In this document: positions 1 through 27,751 of the stretch, in pieces
Position numbering within the stretch: position 1 is the first letter of the stretch
Layout: each line of letters opens with the position of its first letter
NCBI GenBank assembly: GCA_024195265.1
Contig: JAJLRJ010000007.1
Location: 33,227,242-33,291,241, forward strand
Source: Dendrophyllia cribrosa
Lineage: Eukaryota; Cnidaria; Anthozoa; Scleractinia; Dendrophylliidae
Direction: 5' to 3'
Length of the DNA: 64,000 nt
Notes under the pieces: generated by a model
Databases searched by the model: none
What the model saw: only the letters and a program-made list of their open reading frames with translations
What the model was told of the DNA's origin: nothing
Made by a program: the position numbers and the translations under genes

Positions 1-29
1 TTAAATCAATGCATTTGTCCCAAACAAAA

Positions 30-480
30 CACCCGGGGGGGGGGGGGTGTACTCCCTATAATGGGCTATACGGGGATGCTCCGCCCGAAAGGGGTACCCT
101 TTTGAGGTTGGAGGTATATGAAAGGGTCGGGATTTGACGAGTTGAAGTATATGATAGGGTAGGGATTTCGCGAATAATAGGAAATGGTAGCGAAAACACG
201 AGTTGAAGCATAAAAAAGGTAGGGAAAACTGCAATTTAAGTATTATAAAAAGGGCCTTTCAAAATATATCAAACAGACGCACGCAAAGGCTATATGAAAG
301 GGGTACCATTTTCAACGAAAAGTATATGAAAGGGGTACCATTTTCAATGAAAGGTATATGAAAGGGGTACCTTTTCTGTCAAAAACGGTATATGAAAGGG
401 TAAGGGTTTGGACCTCGGGGCGGAGCATCCCCGTACAAAACTTTGTTGAGTACCACCCCCCCCCCCCCCCCCCCCCCCGG
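30..480. repeat. TIR element with G/C homopolymer ends
   Basis: A run of G near the left end and a 23-base run of C at 456-478 bound this block. Just inside them the left end carries 'cggggatgctccgcc' and the right end its complement 'ggcggagcatccccg', so the ends are inverted repeats. The interior has at least four imperfect copies of a ~20-base unit containing 'tatatgaaaggggtacc'. There is no coding potential. I read it as a small non-autonomous DNA element; the superfamily is unknown because no target duplication is clear. Confidence 0.55.
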
Positions 481-505
481 ACAAAACAAAACAATCCTGG
501 TCCAT

Positions 506-1087
506 TTGGTGTAGATTCGTCTAAAACTATTTGTGCTCCTTATAGCCAAGGAAATAGTGTTTTTTGGTTCTAATGCGGGTAGTCAGTGTGTAGCGATGAG
601 TTTAACAGCTGTATTGTATAATTTTAGTCGCATGATAACATGTGCGTCAGATCTTGTTGAAATTACGAATTTTGGTAATGAGTTGTATACTTATCTTTCT
701 AATTTAACACAAAGGGAATGCCTTATGTCAACTGAAGTTCCTGATGTTGTTTGTATGGGACAGTTAACTTTCAATTTATTAGAGTATAGTGAAAGTTATT
801 ATGGAAATGTACATTATTTAAATGACAGTATAATAGAAAAGAGCTGTTTACCTTTGTTTGAGGCTTATGAATCGTTATTACGTGATAATTTTGACAATAA
901 TAATTTATACAGTCGCTATTTTTGAGACAAGGGATGGTGTATTCAAAGTGTTTGATTCACATAGTAGAGATCAGAATGAATGAATGATCAATGTGGGACG
1001 TGTGTATTGACTGAAGTTAGTTCTCGTGAAGAGTTCGAAGAGTTTGAAGTAAAAGGAGTGAAGATATCCTTAACAGCCCAATCATAG
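506..1087 (+). pseudogene. Broken cysteine-protease-like domain of a transposon protein
   Basis: The longest open stretch (533-925) contains 'GSNAGSQCVAMSLTA', the Cys-box of a papain-like/OTU-like peptidase domain. After it the +1 frame continues with 'VFKVFDSHSR', the expected His-box, and then 'CGTCVLTEVSS' up to a stop at 1085-1087. Seen: three frame breaks, near 562 (a T run), near 917 and near 978, so the gene cannot give one protein. From family knowledge, this NAGxQC plus FDSHS arrangement occurs in proteins of large eukaryotic transposons that also carry Pif1-type helicases, and resembles the peptidase C76 fold of herpesvirus tegument proteins. No helicase is visible here, so it is a short relic. 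Host function is unlikely. Family assignment is from motif recall, not a search. Confidence 0.5.
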
Positions 1088-1671
1088 TACTCGCAGAGTT
1101 CTTGTTGTCCCACATCATACCGTCTAATTCATTTTTGACTATTTTGCGACGTGAAATAAATCAAAATCGGATGTTTGTAACCACGACGAAATCAATGTCG
1201 CAAAGATCACAATTAATATAACGACGATCACAGAAAATAATTACTAGATGTACCATAACTAGAAAATAAATCAAAATTATCTGCGATTGAGTCTTCATTG
1301 ATCTTTTCACCTTGTTTTGCAACGATGCCAATGATTTTTAACATCTCCCTGGTTATCCGTGTCGGTTTGACTTGGTTGGTAAGAAGACTGGCAGGAACTT
1401 AACTCATTCCCGGGTACTATAAAAAAGGACGAATTAGTTTGAAACATGGACAATTTGTAGCCGATAGAAGCGACGAAATCGAAGACCGTAGAAACCCAAA
1501 AAGTGGTTCACCTTTTATGATAAACTGATCTGGGTCTGGGCTCAAAGATTTCAACCTATTAAGACAGAGTGATACGTTGTATTTTATCCACTTATTTTAA
1601 CAATGAGTCATTTGGTCAAGTAAACCGTAATAATACAATTGAGCCCAAAATGCTAATAAAAGGACATTGGC
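1088..1671. other. No gene recognised
   Basis: AT-rich DNA without a credible ORF, tandem repeat or clear TIR pair. It may include decayed sequence of the transposon gene to its left. Confidence 0.4.
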
Positions 1672-2275
1672 TGCGGCCGCACTAGAGTAGTAACCCGGTT
1701 ATTTGCAATTAACTAATTAAAATTAACTGGTTTAACAAAATTCCTGATGCGGCCGCGTATTTTTGGCGTTCACCGAATTTTAACCGTGTTAGCGGTTCCC
1801 ATGGAAATTAATTAAAGAACAATATATTTAAACCACCTCGCAAGGTAGTTTAGTGCAGGTTAACTTTCCCGATCTGTCAATCATTTTCGCTTACGCGGTT
1901 ATTTTTGGCTTCCTGTTGAATTCGTACACCTTCGTAGGGACGACTTTCAATTTCAAATAGAGAAAGGAAAACCGTCGTGTGTTTATGTTCTCCACAAAAC
2001 CTATAATTTGATCATTTGACGATGTTGTTTTGCAGGGAATAACAATATGTAAAATGCACGTGCAAAGGCATTGTTTTCGCTCATTAATCGTATTGTTTTG
2101 TGCAGCTTTCGCCAGCAAATGATAACTGATCTCTCACGTTAAAAGTTCAACCTTCTGAAGTGCGGCCGCTAAAAAAAAACTCGGTTATTTCACTTTTCAC
2201 CGAGTTATTTTAACCGGGTCATTTTAACCGGGTTACTAAAAAAATAACCCAGTTAACTCACCAAGTGCGGCCGCA
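1672..2275. mobile_element. MITE with NotI-like GCGGCCGC termini
   Basis: The ends read 'tgcggccgcact' and its complement 'agtgcggccgca', each followed by variants of 'taacccggttatt'. Two further GCGGCCGC octamers lie inside (1749-1756 and 2162-2169), giving four in ~600 bases of AT-rich DNA. The core 1920-2110 is related to 5660-5820, for example the shared 'gatgttgttttgcag'-like stretch followed by 'cacgtgca'. No ORF. Interpreted as a non-autonomous DNA transposon, possibly two nested copies. Confidence 0.5.
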
Positions 2276-2331
2276 TTCTCGCCTTTATTTCATTCCGCAC
2301 GTGTAAACAAATCCACGCTCCGCTCAACTAA

Positions 2332-3173
2332 GGCTACGTTTACACGGTACCGGACGAATGTTCGACCGGTTGAAATTTCGTGCGGTTAGGTGTTCCGTTC
2401 ACACGGAACCACGCTAACCGTACGAAAATTTAGACGCCTAGCCGTTCAAAAATTCGAACGCCAAAATCGGGGACGAATTTTTAGCCGGTACGGTCAATAA
2501 TTTAACCGGCGCGTTGTGAACACCTTGACCGTCTAAATTTTTGTACGGCAAAGGCGTGGTTGCATGGATGCGTGGTAACTCAGCTAAAAGAGGAGAGAAA
2601 GAAATTCTATACTACGAAGATGGATTGTGTCGGATTCTTAATCGCTTTGCTCACCAATATTACAGTTATTGTATTAATGCCAAATATCATCTTGCAAATG
2701 GCTATGACATGCGGAGCTTTACATCTACATCTACATCTGTATTTATACTTGGCAAGGGGTGGCCATCACGCCAAGGTAAATAAATAATAATCACGCACGA
2801 AGGCGGCGGTGTGCTGGGATCCTGTTAATATCGGAAAACCGAGTTCAAAACAGTCCATATCTATCCGTAAGTCGAAGATGAAGCACAGGCGAAAACACTA
2901 GGTGAGACCGGGGAGGACGTCTCTTTGGTGGGACAATTTTGTCAATAATATCGTTATCGTCGCCATCGCTACCATTTTCGCTACGCCATTTTGGACTTAA
3001 GTAGCGTTCTGCGCATGGGCAGATGGTAAAACAACTGACAAAGGTTAAAATTCAACCGGTTAGTCAGTTCCGTGTGAACAGAACGAAAATATTGCACGGT
3101 TCCGTGTGAACAAAATGTCCGGCCAAATTTTTCAACCGGTCGAAAATTCGTCCGGTACCGTGTAAACGTAGCC
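2332..3173. mobile_element. PIF/Harbinger-type MITE (TAA target duplication)
   Basis: Near-perfect terminal inverted repeats: the left end 'ggctacgtttacacggtacc' is the exact complement of the right end, and the TIR continues through 'ggacgaat'. Both ends are flanked by TAA (2329-2331 and 3174-3176). A 3-bp TWA duplication with GG-starting TIRs is typical of PIF/Harbinger. The 842-bp element has sub-terminal repeats built on 'accggt' and 'cgtgtgaac'. Small ORFs inside it resemble no transposase, so it is non-autonomous. Confidence 0.7.
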
Positions 3174-3597
3174 TAAAGAATGACTTCTACCACACGTTTT
3201 TCCCATGTTTGCAGACGTGCGTGTTACTGGTTTCGTTATACACGTCTTAAAAAAAAGGACTTGACTCATTTTCTTGTCGAAAAACTAGCAACCACGGCTG
3301 ATGACATGAATCCCCCGGCTTCGCATTATCATAATAGTCAGTTATAAACAAACAAAAAGTGAGCATGAGTGAATCTGAAGTGAAGACATGAAATAAGTCA
3401 TGAATCTTCACATGAGCACTTGGTAGCTAGATGTCAATAATTACATGCCTATGAAAATATCAAGCATGACTGAAAGACATCAAATAAGTCGTGACTCTTA
3501 ACATGAACACTTGGTAGCTATATGTCAAATAATTACATGCCTATGAAAATATCAAGCATGACTGAAAACATGAAAGAAGTCGTGATTCTTAACATGT

Positions 3598-3726
3598 AAG
3601 GGTTATTGACCAGGAGCGAGGGGATATGTGATATATTCCCCTCGTGGCGTACCCGAGGGCGTAGCCCGAGGGAACGCCACGAGGGGAATATATCACATAT
3701 CCCCGAGGGACTGGTCAATAACATGC
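3598..3726. repeat. Long perfect-type hairpin
   Basis: Left arm from 'gttattgaccag' through 'tgatatattcccctcgtggcgt'; right arm is its complement ending 'ctggtcaataac'. Arms of about 50 bases surround a ~25-base centre. The motif 'gatatattcccct' recurs near 4458 and 'gaggggaatatgtc' is tandemly repeated at about 4317-4349, so the hairpin appears to be one end of the insertion that splits the minisatellite. Confidence 0.65.
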
Positions 3727-4508
3727 TTATTTTCCACCTTGTGAGGTTTTCTAAAACAAAGAAACTATTAATTTTTCGGAGAGTAACATTCCGTTCAATT
3801 CAAATGCAAAAAAGCATGATTCCGCAAGGCCGCATTGGGATCACGGCACATTACGAAGCGAGACGGTAAACATGTTTTGCTTTTGCCAAATTTGCATTGA
3901 GCACGTTGCTTCGTTATGAGTAGAAGGAGAGAGAGAGAAGAAAATGTATGAACAGTACTCGTGGTCTCGCCATGGCCCAACTGCCCGCCTTCATCTTTCG
4001 AAGATCAATGGAGGGGTTGCGGTGTGTTTTCCAAGGGAAAGCGGCAGAAACATATTCAGGTTCAAGCGTAAAACGAGGCGTCATACATTATTGAAGACCC
4101 GAAACCTGAATCGAGGTACGATGCCATCGAATAATGTTATTAACATTTCGCTTTTTGGTCGCGACAGGCAAGTTAATTACGTAGGAATATGATTGATGAA
4201 GTTGTCTTTTTTGTAAACAAAAAATATTGACCGATGCTAGAGCGTTTTCCTTGTTACGCCCTATTTTGTCTTCCCGTTTGTTATTCTATTATGAGGGGAC
4301 TAAGGCGAGGGGAATATGTCGAGGGGAATATGTCGAGGGGAATATGTCATCCTTTGTTTTGCTATTGTTGTCAGCTATTGTTTTCAGCCCCGCCTCTTCC
4401 CTGTTACAATCAAAGCCGCACCCAGCTTTTCAGACACTGTAATGAACGGGGTTATGTGATATATTCCCCTGAAAAGAACATAGAAAACCGAGCTAGGTGG
4501 AAAATAAG
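3727..4508. repeat. Rest of the insertion in the minisatellite
   Basis: Contains three tandem copies of 'gaggggaatatgtc' and ends in a 'tgatatattcccctg' motif matching the hairpin at 3598-3726. Short ORFs have no recognisable domain. Probably the body of a foldback-type element. Confidence 0.4.
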
Positions 4509-5043
4509 AGCACTTAGTAGCTAATTACATGCCTATGAAAATATGAAGCATGACTGAAAGACATCAAATAAGTCGTGACTCTTAACATGAACACTTTTTT
4601 TCATTGTTAATTTCTACTTTTATTTGCAACACAAAAACACTACTTACAAAACGATTAATGACATAGCTTACAATACATACAATACTAAACACTAATTACA
4701 ATAAATTAATAAGTAAATTAATACATCAGTTGTCCTAAAATTAGTTAATATAGTTGTTGTAAGAAAAACCTAAAAAAAAAAAAGACGATTTAGGAAAAGG
4801 CACGGGCAGGAGAGATAGTGGACATAAACACTTGGTAGCTATATGTCAAATAATTACATGCCTATGAAAATATCAAGCATGATTGAAAACATGAAAGAAG
4901 TCGTGATTCTTAACATGAGCACTTGGTAGCTAATTACATGCCTAATGTATGAAAATGTCAAGCATGACTGGAAGACATAAGTCATGACTTACATTAGCAT
5001 GTTAAACACAATAGTTAATTATTACATGTCTATATACCTGATA

Positions 5044-5278
5044 GTCCATTTTACAGTTGTATGCTTGGTGACCGTACCTTTGAGTGGAAGCGAGGCTGAA
5101 GGTGACCTTGCTTTGATACAAACCTTTCTGCCTTTCATATGTTAATGTTTTTCTCATGCTAACTAGCTAAATTTACATCTGAAAAGCTCCAAGGTCTGTA
5201 TCATAGCAAGGTCACCTTCAGCCTCCAGTCGCTTCCACTCAAAGGCCAGGACACTAAGAAGACAACTGTAAAATGGAC
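5044..5278. mobile_element. TA-flanked foldback MITE
   Basis: TIRs of ~80 bases: 'gtccattttacagttgt' at the left and 'acaactgtaaaatggac' at the right, continuing through 'tttgagtggaagcgaggctg' and its complement. Flanked by TA on both sides (5042-5043, 5279-5280), as for Tc1/mariner-type elements. No ORF. Confidence 0.65.
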
Positions 5279-5280
5279 TA

Positions 5281-5445
5281 TTCAATAAAGGTTGCTTTGG
5301 CAATTGGTCATTGGTAATTGGGCTTTGGTAATTGGGCATTGGCATTTGAGCAAACGGAACACAATGCAATGCTTTGCTTGAGTGACCGCCAAACAATAGC
5401 TTCCCAATGCCCAATTACCAATGACCAAAGTAACCTTTATTGAAT
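5281..5445. mobile_element. Short TIR element rich in 'ttggtaattggg'
   Basis: Left end 'ttcaataaaggttgctttgg' matches the complement of the right end ('ctttggtcattgg' on the inner side). The inner arms repeat 'ggtaattgggc'. It starts 3 bp after the preceding MITE. The class is not clear. Confidence 0.55.
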
Positions 5446-5469
5446 TAGGTATACAGCTATTTCAATTAA

Positions 5470-6062
5470 CGTTGAATTGTCGGATGAAAGCTTTAAGCCT
5501 ACAAGCCAAGACCGCAAGGTAGTATAGAATTTTTAAGAATAAATTCACCATAATCAACAATAGAGAGCTAAAGCAAGTCTACGACACCAAGGATTCTTTC
5601 TATATAAACTACTTTGCAGTTCTTCCAATTTGTTTAGTTTGTCTAACGTGACTGGATTGTCCAGGAGCTTAATTTGTAGGGACGGCTTTCAAGTTAAAAT
5701 GGAAATTTGATCACTTGACGTTGTTGTTTTGCAGTGAACGGCAAAGAAAGGTACCAAAGTGTAAAACGCACGTGCAGAGGCATTGTTTTAGCTAATTAAA
5801 CCTATTGTTTGTGCCGTGCTCGCTGCCTCCGCAGTTGTGGCTGCTTAATTATCTTCCCACACAGTCAAATAAAGGAACGCTTCGAAGGCAATATGATTTG
5901 TATCGGTTTTTGTTTCCGTTCTTTAAAAAAAGGATGCAAACGTCTTTAGTACTGTCGCCCATTTTTCGTCGCGCCCGCACTGACAACCGGAATCTAGGAT
6001 GGTTATTTACAACTAACCCATACTACCTTGCGGTCTTGGCTTTGAGCTTTCATCCGACAACG
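5470..6062. mobile_element. TTAA-flanked MITE
   Basis: TIRs of ~50 bases including 'gtcggatgaaagct' and 'gccaagaccgcaaggtagta', with a small indel between the arms. Flanked by TTAA at 5466-5469 and 6063-6066. TTAA duplications occur in piggyBac and Kolobok elements. The core (5660-5820) is related to the MITE at 1672-2275. No transposase. Confidence 0.6.
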
Positions 6063-6068
6063 TTAATA

Positions 6069-6259
6069 GGCCATTTTCGAGTTAACTTTAGCCTCTATAT
6101 CAAAGCGAGGCTAGGTGCGAAACCTTTCACATGAAAATGACTTTTTATTCGCATGCAAATAAAACTTATTTGCATGTGAATGAAAACGTATTTTCATATG
6201 GAAAGTTTCGCACCTAACCTCGCTTTGATAGAGAGGCTAAAGGAAACTCGGAAATGGCC
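6069..6259. mobile_element. TA-flanked foldback MITE
   Basis: Arms start 'ggccattttcgagtt' and end with a diverged complement 'aactcggaaatggcc'. Both arms contain 'atcaaagcgaggct' or its complement. TA lies at 6067-6068 and 6260-6261. It resembles the 5044-5278 element in its 'gaggct ... gcgaggctgaagg' part and sits 2 bp after the TTAA copy of the preceding MITE. Confidence 0.6.
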
Positions 6260-6756
6260 TATTGAAATATCTGTATACAAACAAGTAGTAAGCTTAACTG
6301 ATCATGGAATACGTTGTGACCCAGTCTTCACATTAGCAAGTTAAACATAATAGTTAATTATTGCTTGCTGGTTAGATATTTGCTTTCAATGAGCTCATTG
6401 CATTATTTCACTGCCGATTTGTGATTGTAATTTTACCCAAATTACTTAGTTGGTTGAACACGAGAAAACCTATCAAATATTAAGCTTAAATATCCCAGTA
6501 GAAACAACGTTATATTTTTCAACACAGTTATTTTCCCCTTCTTTCGGCCTACAAAAACTGAGCATCTTATTTTTGCCGAAGTGATTTTCCTTGGCAAAAA
6601 GAAAAAAAAAAAAAGATCAAATATTGAATATATCATTATAACATCGTCGATACCAGAAAAGAAAATATTTATCGATGACACTGATAGAGAAACTCGAATG
6701 TATGCATATGCAGGTTGAAAGCTTGTTAAAAAATTAAAATTTTCTTAAAATTTCGA
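6260..6756. other. Upstream region of the LU gene
   Basis: AT-rich and without a recognisable gene. It carries a poly-A stretch near 6600. It would be the proximal upstream region of the gene starting at 6866. Confidence 0.4.
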
Positions 6757-6770
6757 CCAATCGCATAAAA
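6757..6770 (+). promoter_or_regulatory. Possible CCAAT and TATA-like elements
   Basis: 'ccaat' at 6757-6761 followed by 'cataaaa' at 6764-6770, about 100 bases upstream of the first coding ATG. The two lie closer together than usual, so this is only a suggestion. A pyrimidine-rich stretch ending in 'ccag' at 6837-6840 could instead be an acceptor for a coding-start exon with a non-coding exon further upstream. Confidence 0.25.
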
Positions 6771-6865
6771 CGAGACCTGATAATTACGTTATCCCTCAAA
6801 AAGGAAATCATCAAGTTTGTACTTTTATCTTATTTACCAGGTAATATTATCTGTGCGATTCAAAG

Positions 6866-24251
<17,386 letters not shown>

Positions 24252-24349
24252 TGTTTTTTTTTTAGCAAAAACGTTCCGTAGAATTACCATTTATTTCACT
24301 TAGTATTAATGCAGTTTTACCAGAAAAGCTTTCGAAATGTTATATTTCT

Positions 24350-24355
24350 AATAAA
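24350..24355 (+). promoter_or_regulatory. Likely polyadenylation signal of the LU gene
   Basis: AATAAA 99 bases after the stop codon of exon 10. Further AATAAA-like sites occur near 24775-24785. Confidence 0.5.
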
Positions 24356-25899
24356 AATAGCATAACAATTTTAAAATAAGCAGGCGTGTGTTTCTGTGCT
24401 TCAGTTAGATGTTGGTAGTTCAAAAAACAAATGTAGATGTAGTTCGTTAAACTAACGGCTATGTTTTAAATTAAAATAGCCCTCGTGTGTTTTACAAAAA
24501 TCGGAATAGCTGTATGTATTAGTTTATCTTTGTAGGCTGAGTTTTTTGACAAAAAAGCCACAGAAGTGTGTTCTTAGAGGTTTGTTAATCATAACAATGT
24601 ATCTTTTGGTAGACCATTACTGCACCAAACAGCTAGACCTGGTGTGTTATTGAAAACTAGATTATCATCAGAATTACGCAACCCGAATTTTTGTTCGATT
24701 CAAATCAGCCAGTCTTCGCTGGCCATTGCTTTTATTGAAGACAATGCATTTGAACAATTATAATCATCCTCAGTAATAAAATAAAATGTCTTCAAGTTTT
24801 GTTTTATTATTTCATTTGTGTGGGAACTCAATGTTGAGTCACGTATGTGATATAACATACCACTGATCGTTCGTTATCAAACGACATTCGTAAGTTAAGT
24901 AAAATCAATTTGTGTTGGCCAGGAGTATTGCTTTGGTTGAGCTCTGTTTGCTGAGATAGAAATAATGGTACATCCATATTTGGGGTGAATTTTTCCACTG
25001 GTGGGGCCTTAAAAACAGTCATAAAAAGTTTGAGATAACTAAATGATACAAGGCACACCCGCAACAGCCCAGAGCGAGGATCGAGTGACAGTGCAGCCCA
25101 ACCTGAGGCCAAAGCGATACCCAGCCAACAGAACAGTTTCTGGGCTTTGTTGAGCTGAAGATATTCAAATAAAATAGTACAAAATATTAAATTTCACATT
25201 CGGGGGCTATCTGATGAAAATAGTTTGCTCCAGTTCAAATATTTTGCACTGGTTCAAAATAAATTTGAACCAGTGCAGACAAAATTGCACCAAAATTATA
25301 ATTTCACTACAACATAGGTAATCGTATTGCAACAGATTGAAGATGTACCTTAACCAGCATGGTCTTAAGGTGGTCAGACACGAGGGGTCATGTAGCAGGG
25401 ACATGTCGCAGCGACAAAAAAAAATTCTGACTGATCAGAAGGGGGGGGGGGGGGGCAATAACTAAATTCAGTTCTTTAGAAGGGGGGTATTACCTAATAT
25501 TTTCCTACTTGAAGCCCATTTTCCAATACCCCCCCCCCCCCACCTCTCCTGATAATTATTGCACAGTCCCTAAATTTATTCCCGCGGCTTTTCGCGTGGT
25601 TTCCAATAGGTGTCAAACGTTTGCGGTTTCCGGTCAAATTTAACGCACTGGACCCTCGCACCGTGTTGATTTGCATGTAGAGCGTAGTACCGCCCCTCCC
25701 CCCGACGAACTGTTATTTTGTTAATCAGGCGCGGACGCTAAGCTACATTTTGAATCTGGTATACGGCCCGTCCGTTACACGTATAAAGGCGAAGCGAAAT
25801 GGTCAAGATTTAGCTGGAAAGCGAGCGATTCTCGGGCGGTTGCGATGAAATTTGAAACCAGAGAGCAATGGATAGGTAACTACGTTGTGTAGTTGGGTT
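24356..25899. other. Intergenic, nothing coding recognised
   Basis: AT-rich, with a G run at about 25441-25455 and a C run at 25531-25543 that face each other about 90 bp apart. A short inverted repeat around 'tttgaaccagtgca' lies near 25240-25280. No supported gene. Confidence 0.4.
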
Positions 25900-25977
25900 G
25901 CTACTATATTTTGTGCGGGTTGGTACTATATTTGGTTTTATTATTTGAAAAATAAATTGTTGTTGTTGTTGTTGTAC
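25900..25977 (+). repeat. Probable LINE 3' end with TTG tail
   Basis: 'aataaattgttgttgttgttg' follows a diverged duplicated phrase 'ggttgctactatatttt' / 'ggttggtactatattt'. The same 'aataaattgttgttgttg' tail ends the LINE fragment at 54490-55280, so it is likely a 5'-truncated copy with the same kind of tail. Confidence 0.4.
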
Positions 25978-26049
25978 GGTCCTGGTGCCCGCAATTTGGA
26001 GCGGATAAGTTCATCATTTATTGGAATTTTATTGACCTTTTCGCGTTGA

Positions 26050-26050
26050 G

Positions 26051-26118
<68 letters not shown>
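26050..26118. repeat. CTA/TAC microsatellite
   Basis: About 23 uninterrupted trinucleotide copies, abutting the LINE stop codon. Confidence 0.95.
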
Positions 26119-26120
<2 letters not shown>

Positions 26121-26590
26121 GCCGGCTGCAAGGCAGTCGGCCACGATCCGTCTTCACTGTTTCTTATCCTGCGCCATCCGTCTGATTTCCCCTGGTAGTG
26201 GTGAGTGCTCGCTGTTTATGACCTTGGCAATATACTGGTGGAACATTGTTTTTGGCCTGCCAGATTTTCGCTTTCCATGCCGAGGTTGGTAGAAGGCATA
26301 TTTGTTAATAGGCTCGTCGGTTGGTTTTCTCAAGATGTGACTCAGTTGAAATTTCTGAGTCACATCTGAGTCAAGATGTGACTCAGAAATTTCAACTGAC
26401 GGCGATGGATTTCTAGGATCAGAGGCTTCTGCTTGACCTGTTTTAGTATGTCTTCATTCCGGATCGATGAAATCTAATCTCTTAACGCCAAGCATTATTC
26501 GGTAGCAGCTTGTTGCAAAGCTGTTCAATCTATCTTCGAGCCTCTGGGTCAGTGTCCAGCTCTCACAACCATATGTGAGCTTCGCTTTTC
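26050..26590 (-). mobile_element. LINE C-terminal fragment with trinucleotide tail
   Basis: Minus strand: 'YGCESWTLTQRLEDRLNSF', 'CYRIMLGVKRLDFI', then 'LRKPTDEPINKYAFYQPRHG' and 'RIVADCLAAG' with a stop. This is the C-terminal region of a cnidarian-type non-LTR retrotransposon polyprotein. The frame is broken near 26470, a small inverted duplication (26330-26400) disrupts the middle, and a TGA interrupts the end. The stop runs straight into the (TAC)n array at 26050-26118, which is thus the 3' tail of the element on the minus strand. Confidence 0.65.
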
Positions 26591-27751
26591 CAGTAGCCAG
26601 CCTTCCCTTCTTTTATAGCGGAACTGTGGCGCGAGTGACAAAAATGGTAAAAATTCGTGCATTTAAACCGGTCAGGACACACCAAGGCACAATAAAGTAA
26701 AGGTAGGAAGTCTTTATTGTGTAATATTTTCGATTTTTCTATCGCTTCTCAATTTTGTGACTTACATATAGAGGGTAAATGCTGATTGGCTGACGAAGAG
26801 GGCATTTTTTCTTAATTGAGGGCAAAATTACTCGCTCCTGATTGGTCGAGCATCAAAATTTTTCACTCGTGTTTGGTTGAGCGCGTCGTTCTCGTTGCAT
26901 TCAGTTGGCTTGGCGGGCAATTTCTACAGCTTCTGAAAACACGCGTGATAGTAATCCTTAATTTTACTCGGGCCCATGCGATTACATATACAAATCGTAT
27001 TATTACCTATATTTCATTACTGTGTACCGGCTTCGAATCTGTAATTTGATGTGGCTCACACATCACACCTGCCTGTGCTCTGAGTTCAAAATCAGTCACT
27101 TTAGTTCGAATTTCTCATTAGTTAACTATTAACCAGCCCCTTAAGTTGAAATAAGACTGTTTTTTATATGCGCAATAACGTTCTACCAATATGGTTAGAT
27201 GCCCATGGAGTAAACTTTGCTTTGTGCAAAAGATTTAAACCTCGAAAAACAGTGAGTTTTTGCTTGTTTCCCTTTTTTCGGGGGTGGGGAAGGTGGTCAT
27301 TTATGTGAAAATGCAAAATAACAATAGCACAAAGGTTTATTATTCGACTGTGACGTCATTTTACCTTATAAGGGAAGGAGAACACGCAAAATATCCGAGC
27401 GGATTACACATCAGATTGCCGTATTACACCGTGAAATCCCGGTTTCAAGACACAAGCCATTATAAATACAATAATTTCAGTCGAATAATATAAATCCCTT
27501 ATTCGATGTTGTTTGAGAAAAACGGTCTTAAAGTTAAGACAATGGATTCTAGGTCAATTATATGCGGGGGAGTGGGCTGATTGTATTCATTTAGCACGTT
27601 TTATGAGCATTTAACTAATGTAAACAATAGTTGCTAGGGACATAACTATGGAAATAGTATATACTACTGTTCAATTATCCGATGGTTCACTTGTTTAGTG
27701 CTGCAAATTTAGTGAAATTATTTCAAAATGGTATTCTTTAGTGTTTAAAGA
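26591..27751. other. Intergenic, nothing recognised
   Basis: AT-rich with short ORFs only; no domain or repeat boundary that I can support. Confidence 0.4.

Larger units (their letters stand above)
3360..5015. repeat. 91-bp minisatellite, interrupted
   Basis: Units begin with 'cacttggtagct' and include 'aattacatgcctatgaaaat' and 'gtcgtgactcttaacatg'. Unit starts fall at 3417 and 3508, then, after an inserted block (about 3598-4508), at 4511, 4592 (truncated), 4829 and 4920. The spacing is 91 bp in both undisturbed stretches. The block was a single tandem array later split by insertion. Non-coding. Confidence 0.7.

Noticed and set aside
3360..5015. Regular repeats that could be taken for a CRISPR array
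   Set aside because: Units are 91-bp tandem copies without unique spacers, in eukaryotic DNA and without cas genes.
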